Positions 7,268 through 10,536 of a DNA stretch of 10,536 bases are shown here, piece by piece. The stretch covers positions 1-10,536 of the forward strand of contig JAJFHK010000491.1 of NCBI GenBank assembly GCA_021775655.1, in the 5' to 3' direction. Both the position numbers and the translations under genes were made by a program. The notes beneath the pieces are model-generated. The model worked only from the letters and a program-made list of their open reading frames with translations, was not told the DNA's origin and ran no database searches. Every line of letters starts with the position of its first letter. The stretch's first letter is position 1. The stretch comes from Filomicrobium sp. (GTDB lineage: Bacteria; Pseudomonadota; Alphaproteobacteria; Rhizobiales; Hyphomicrobiaceae).

Positions 7268-7573
7268 ATGTGTCGAGTATTTGCAGGCCAAGATCCTGCG
7301 CGGTTTGAATGCGTCACGCGCTCTGTTCGCCTGTCGGGGCATGCAACCAGCATTCGGCTGGAAGCCGCGTTTTGGGATATCCTTGACCAGGTTGCCGACG
7401 GCCAGGGCCTCACGACACCGAAGTTTCTTTCTATGCTTCATGACGAAGTTGCAGAGCTTCGGGGTGACGTTCCCAATTTCACTTCTATGCTTCGGACCAC
7501 TTGCCTGTTGCATCTTTCGGGCGAACAACATGAAACGCGCGAATTGGCTGAGTTGGCAGTATCTGCAGCCTAG
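7268..7573 (+). CDS. Ribbon-helix-helix (RHH_4-type) small protein
   Basis: This is a 101-residue protein with the pattern of the RHH_4 family seen in alphaproteobacteria: an N-terminal MCRVFAGQDP, then TRSVRLSGHATSIRLEAAFW (about 17-36), where the SVRL strand would enter the DNA groove and the next helices dimerise. LTTPKFLSMLHDEV and NFTSMLR follow, also typical. Likely role, from the family fold: DNA-binding regulator; no target is known to me. The start is ATG 7268, because GGAGG at 7258-7262 stands five bases before it. A TTG at 7256, which would add four residues, overlaps that ribosome-binding site and is unlikely. No toxin gene adjoins, so an antitoxin role is not supported. The C-terminal tail after about residue 83 is less conserved-looking. 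Confidence 0.85.
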   Translation: MCRVFAGQDPARFECVTRSVRLSGHATSIRLEAAFWDILDQVADGQGLTTPKFLSMLHDEVAELRGDVPNFTSMLRTTCLLHLSGEQHETRELAELAVSAA

Positions 7574-7694
7574 AGCGTGTTCATCTTAAATGGACCCTAA
7601 GGCACTGACTGCAGGACCGAAATTCTATCATCAGAAGTAAGGTAGTATTCGGCTACCACCAATCTTAAGCTAAGCGGACCTACCCTTCGAGCAA
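7574..7694. other. Intergenic gap before the dehydrogenase operon
   Basis: No gene is visible. A small hairpin (GGTAG, seven bases, CTACC, about 7642-7658) is present without a T-run. The promoter of the downstream operon should be here, but I see no clear hexamer pair. Confidence 0.4.
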
Positions 7695-7701
7695 AAGGAG
7701 G
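7695..7701 (+). promoter_or_regulatory. Strong ribosome-binding site serving a TTG start
   Basis: AAGGAGG ends five bases before TTG 7707. This near-perfect site makes the TTG start of the VOC gene convincing; the next in-frame Met is residue 8, inside the domain and too late to keep metal ligand His6. Confidence 0.85.
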
Positions 7702-7706
7702 CTCTC

Positions 7707-8102
7707 TTGGCAAAATCAATTCACTCAATGATCCGGGTACTCGATCTGGACCGCTCAATCCGCTTCTATCACGAAGCGCTTAGGCTGGACGTCGCCGATA
7801 AATTCGACTTTGACGACTTCACACTCGTCTACCTGCGCAATCCTGAAGCCGATTTCGAACTCGAACTAACTCTCAACAAAGGGCGTACCGAGCCCTATGA
7901 CCTCGGCGATGGGTATGGCCATCTCGCACTTGCGGTTGACGATGCGCGCGCCGAGCATGAGCGCATCGCCGCTCTTGGGCTCAATCCCGCCGATGTTAAG
8001 GAATTTCATCGAGAAGGCGCGCTCATGGCGCGCTTTTTCTTCATCCAGGACCCGGACGGCTATAAAATCGAAGTGCTGGAAAAGCACGGCCGGTACAAAT
8101 GA
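7707..8102 (+). CDS. VOC-family protein, glyoxalase I (lactoylglutathione lyase)-like
   Basis: This is a 131-residue cytoplasmic enzyme of the vicinal oxygen chelate fold, covering the whole protein as two paired beta-alpha-beta-beta-beta modules. It resembles glyoxalase I, which isomerises the glutathione hemithioacetal of methylglyoxal to lactoylglutathione. Residues lining up with the metal ligands of E. coli GloA are all present: His6, Glu53 (FELELT), His72 (GYGHLAL) and Glu122 (DPDGYKIEVLE). The length matches the bacterial single-domain enzyme. The start is TTG with a strong AAGGAGG. It is first in a three-gene unit, 43 bases before the Tat-signal subunit, which suggests a link to the dehydrogenase, for example clearing a reactive carbonyl or acting on the keto product. 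A different VOC activity such as epimerase or isomerase cannot be excluded, so I give no symbol. Confidence 0.9.
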   Translation: MAKSIHSMIRVLDLDRSIRFYHEALRLDVADKFDFDDFTLVYLRNPEADFELELTLNKGRTEPYDLGDGYGHLALAVDDARAEHERIAALGLNPADVKEFHREGALMARFFFIQDPDGYKIEVLEKHGRYK

Positions 8103-8145
8103 CCAAGCAAGTCAAAACAAAAAACAACGAACAAGGGAGGACCAA

Positions 8146-8673
8146 ATGGCATCGCAAAAGGATCCTAGAAACCTGACACGCCGCGAGTTGCTCTCGCACG
8201 GCGTGAAACTGGGCGTTACGGCCTTCATTGTTGGTCCGGCGTTCATTGCGGCCAGTGATGCTGCGTGGGCAACCGAAGTAAAACACTTGAAGCCAGAGAC
8301 GATGGCGACGCTGATCCAAATGGCGCGCGACATTTATCCACACGACCGCATCGCTGATGAATTCTACGCTACTGCCGTCAAGTCCTACGATGCAGAGCAA
8401 CATGTCGGGATGGTCGAAGCAGGCGTTGCCGCATTGGATGCAGCAGCAGCCGGCGCGGGTTTCCCAAGTTATCTGGGCACCGGATGGGAGCGCGATCGCG
8501 TCGACATCCTCCGTAGCATGGAAAAAACTCCATTCTTCCAAACGATCCGCGGCGGGCTCGTTACAGGGCTTTATAACCAAAAAGCTGTCTGGCCGGTCTT
8601 TGGTTATGAGGGCGAGAGCTTCTCAAAAGGCGGCTACATCAAACGCGGCTTCGATGACATCAACTGGCTCTGA
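8146..8673 (+). CDS. Gluconate 2-dehydrogenase subunit 3-like protein with Tat signal
   Basis: This 175-residue protein is the small (gamma) subunit type that accompanies GMC-family membrane dehydrogenases. The N-terminus is a Tat signal: TRRELL (residues 11-16, twin Arg12-Arg13), a hydrophobic stretch LGVTAFIVGPAFIAA and a likely cleavage after AWA (residue 42). The mature part has the family pattern: a predicted helix with LIQMARDIYPHD (about 55-66), a central acidic and alanine-rich region, and a C-terminal VWPVFGYEGESFSKGGYI block. Such subunits hold and export the flavoprotein; the downstream GMC protein has no signal peptide of its own, fitting hitchhiker export. ATG 8146 follows AGGGAGG by five bases. 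A longer in-frame reading back to 7897 overlaps the VOC gene and is not the real start. It is co-transcribed with the GMC gene (11-base gap). Confidence 0.93.
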   Translation: MASQKDPRNLTRRELLSHGVKLGVTAFIVGPAFIAASDAAWATEVKHLKPETMATLIQMARDIYPHDRIADEFYATAVKSYDAEQHVGMVEAGVAALDAAAAGAGFPSYLGTGWERDRVDILRSMEKTPFFQTIRGGLVTGLYNQKAVWPVFGYEGESFSKGGYIKRGFDDINWL

Positions 8674-8684
8674 GGGAGACAACA

Positions 8685-10256
8685 ATGCCTGCACCATTCG
8701 ATAAGAATGACGACAGCGTTGTCGTCGTAATTGGAACCGGCGCCGGTGGTGGCGTCCTGTCAAACGAACTCGCACAAAGGGGCGTCAGTGTTGTCGCTCT
8801 TGAAGCGGGCGGACGGCACTTGCCGGCAGACTACATCAACGACGAGTGGGACAGTTTTGGACAGCTGGCTTGGACGGATTCTCGCTCAACGTCGGGCGAT
8901 TGGCGTGTCGCCAAAGACTTCGCCGGCCTTCCTGCATGGATCGTCAAATCCGTCGGCGGTTCAACCGTGCACTGGGCAGGCGCTTCGTTGCGCTTCCAGG
9001 ACCACGAGTGGAAGGCAGCGTCCACCTACGGTAAAGTTCAGGGCGCGAACCTGCTCGACTGGCCGATCGAGGCCGCCGAAATGGCACCTTGGTATGAGAA
9101 AGCCGAAAGCAAACTCGGCGTAACGCGGACCGGAGATCGCGCTGGGCTACCCGGCAACAATAACTTCAAGGTGTTCGAAGCTGGCGCCAAGAAGTTAGGT
9201 TACAAGAAAGTGCACACCGGGCGCATGGCCATCAACAGCGCACCATATGATGACCGTGAGGCCTGCCAGCAGACAGGCTTTTGCTTCCAGGGGTGCAAGT
9301 GGGGCGCGAAGTGGTCGTCCGCCTATACCGACATTCCGCGCGGTGAAGCGACCGGCAACCTCGAAGTTCGTGAGAAAGCGCACGTCTTGCGCATCGAGCA
9401 CGACAAGGCCGGCAAAGTCAGCGGCGTTGTCTATATGGACGGCGATGGCAACCAGCAGATGCAGAAGGCCAAGGCCGTATGCGTCGCCGGCAATTCGATC
9501 GAAAGTCCGCGGCTCTTGTTGAATTCCGAATCGAGCATGTTCCCTGACGGACTTGGCAACTCATCAGGGCAGGTCGGCAGAAACTACATGCGTCACATGA
9601 CGGGGTCAGTTTACGCCACCTTCCCAAAGCCCGTCAGAATGTGGCGCGGAACGACAATGGCCGGAATTATCTCTGATGAAGCCAAGCACGATCCCTCGCG
9701 CGGATTCGTCGGTGGCTACGAGATGGAAACGCTCGGACTGGGCATTCCGTTCATGGCCGCCTTCCTGGACCCAGGTGGCTGGGGTCGGGAGTTCACCTCT
9801 GCGCTGGATGCTTACGAGAACATGGCGGGCATGTGGCTTGTCGGAGAAGACATGCCGCAAGAGACCAACCGGATCACGCTCAATCACGATGCGAAAGATC
9901 AGTATGGGTTGCCGACCCCCAACGTGCATTTCGATGATCACCCTAACGACATCGCGATGCGCAACCATGCCTACAAGCAAGGTACGGCGGTCTATGAGGC
10001 TGTCGGCGCAACGCGCACTCTGCCGACACCGCCGTATCCATCGACGCATAATCTGGGAACCAACCGAATGTCGGCAAATCCCCGCGATGGAGTTGTCAAC
10101 AAGTGGGGGCAGTCGCACGATGTGAAAAACCTGTTCGTATCGGATGGCAGCCAGTTCACGACCGGTGCATCGGAGAACCCGACGCTGACGATCGTCGCAC
10201 TTGCCATCCGCCAGGCCGATCATTTGGCCCGCGAACTGAAAGCCGGAAACCTGTAG
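8685..10256 (+). CDS. GMC-family FAD dehydrogenase catalytic subunit, iron-sulfur type
   Basis: This 523-residue flavoprotein probably oxidises a sugar, polyol or sugar acid in the periplasm and passes electrons to a cytochrome. The FAD-binding fold opens the protein: VVIGTGAGGG (GTGAGG at 17-22) and Glu40 in ALEAGG. GGSTVHWAGAS (91-101) is the second FAD contact typical of the family. Cys194, Cys200 and Cys204 form CX5CX3C, the spacing that in FAD-dependent glucose dehydrogenase alpha subunits holds a 3Fe-4S cluster. The active site is STHNLGTNRM (His455, Asn456) and ENPTLT (Asn498). Length and order match gluconate/glucose dehydrogenase large subunits. The start ATG 8685 has AGGGAG (8673-8678) overlapping the stop of the upstream gene. 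The substrate cannot be fixed: gluconate, glucose, other sugars or glycoside 3-dehydrogenation are all possible. A cytochrome c partner is expected but is not in the window. Confidence 0.95.
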   Translation: MPAPFDKNDDSVVVVIGTGAGGGVLSNELAQRGVSVVALEAGGRHLPADYINDEWDSFGQLAWTDSRSTSGDWRVAKDFAGLPAWIVKSVGGSTVHWAGASLRFQDHEWKAASTYGKVQGANLLDWPIEAAEMAPWYEKAESKLGVTRTGDRAGLPGNNNFKVFEAGAKKLGYKKVHTGRMAINSAPYDDREACQQTGFCFQGCKWGAKWSSAYTDIPRGEATGNLEVREKAHVLRIEHDKAGKVSGVVYMDGDGNQQMQKAKAVCVAGNSIESPRLLLNSESSMFPDGLGNSSGQVGRNYMRHMTGSVYATFPKPVRMWRGTTMAGIISDEAKHDPSRGFVGGYEMETLGLGIPFMAAFLDPGGWGREFTSALDAYENMAGMWLVGEDMPQETNRITLNHDAKDQYGLPTPNVHFDDHPNDIAMRNHAYKQGTAVYEAVGATRTLPTPPYPSTHNLGTNRMSANPRDGVVNKWGQSHDVKNLFVSDGSQFTTGASENPTLTIVALAIRQADHLARELKAGNL

Positions 10257-10272
10257 TTCGCCAAGTAGAAAT

Positions 10273-10314
10273 CTCCGGCCAGACGGATGTTGCTGGCCGG
10301 AGGTTCACTTTTTT
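10273..10314 (+). terminator. Rho-independent terminator of the dehydrogenase operon
   Basis: A perfect ten-base-pair stem (10273-10282 with 10293-10302; outer arm CTCCGGCCAG) encloses a ten-base loop. After six bases, a run of six T follows (10309-10314). It starts 16 bases after the GMC stop codon, so it ends this transcript and implies that no cytochrome gene follows in the same operon. Confidence 0.88.
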
Positions 10315-10536
10315 ACCGGTATTGATTGATCAATTTCCAAGCCTTTTTTGTCCGTCGTGGTTGGGGCGAGGCTGGATGAAGTCGGGAGCCCGCTTCTGTG
10401 TGAAGGGGCAAGACCGGTCATTTCGTGGCAACGTTACGTTACACAGGTGAAGTGTCACAAAAGCTGACACGGATATGTGCAGCTAACCGCTGGAAAATTC
10501 AGGTTGCAGAAAGCGGAAGATGGCTTGAATTGCTAC
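10315..10536. other. Non-coding right end
   Basis: About 220 bases after the terminator carry no gene I can support on either strand. Only the possible operator noted separately stands out. Confidence 0.5.
10452..10470. promoter_or_regulatory. Possible operator: GTGTCA-N7-TGACAC
   Basis: A perfect six-base inverted repeat with a seven-base spacer lies in non-coding DNA past the terminator. Just upstream is a short tandem ACGTTACGTT (10431-10440). This is the size of a dimeric regulator site, probably controlling a gene beyond the right edge. No regulator can be named, and chance is possible. Confidence 0.3.

Noticed and set aside
7268-7573. Antitoxin of a toxin-antitoxin pair
   Set aside because: The ribbon-helix-helix type here is the stand-alone RHH_4 form and no toxin-like gene overlaps or adjoins it.
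7897-8145. In-frame N-terminal extension of the Tat-signal subunit
   Set aside because: It overlaps the VOC gene, and ATG 8146 has a strong ribosome-binding site and places the twin-arginine motif correctly.

Overview
The window looks like chromosomal DNA of a Gram-negative bacterium, most likely an alphaproteobacterium. Reasons are the RHH_4-type ribbon-helix-helix protein, the OmpR-family two-component pair, the Tat-exported gluconate-dehydrogenase-type subunit, dense coding, moderate-to-high GC, and several apparent TTG starts. I cannot name a genus.

Layout. (1) 1-1743, plus strand: the 3' end of an OmpR-type response regulator, then a membrane sensor histidine kinase 7 bases downstream. 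(2) 1878-6613, minus strand, convergent with (1): a two-gene unit. The upstream gene encodes a 1062-residue protein with an N-terminal TIR domain, one membrane helix, about 15 WD40 repeats and a cysteine-containing tail. The downstream gene encodes a caspase-like (peptidase C14) protease with an intact His/Cys dyad and about six membrane helices. (3) 6614-7267: no intact gene, but a decayed tautomerase (4-oxalocrotonate tautomerase family) with a premature stop and a +1 frameshift. (4) 7268-7573: a small ribbon-helix-helix protein. (5) 7707-10256, plus strand: a glyoxalase/VOC protein, a Tat-signal gluconate 2-dehydrogenase subunit 3-like protein and a GMC flavoprotein with a CX5CX3C iron-sulfur-type motif, closed by a strong rho-independent terminator. 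(6) 10315-10536: non-coding, with one possible operator.

How they work together. Block 1 is a conventional signalling pair whose signal I cannot infer. Block 5 looks like a membrane-linked sugar or sugar-acid dehydrogenase: the flavoprotein is probably carried through the Tat pore by its small subunit, and a glyoxalase-like enzyme is co-transcribed. Block 2 is the most interesting part. A TIR enzyme next to a caspase-like protease recalls TIR-to-caspase immune signalling (type IV Thoeris), but here both proteins are membrane proteins and the TIR is fused to a large WD40 sensor that the topology places outside the cytoplasm. I read it as a candidate membrane-based defence or regulated cell-death module. 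This is inference from architecture; no function is shown by the sequence alone.
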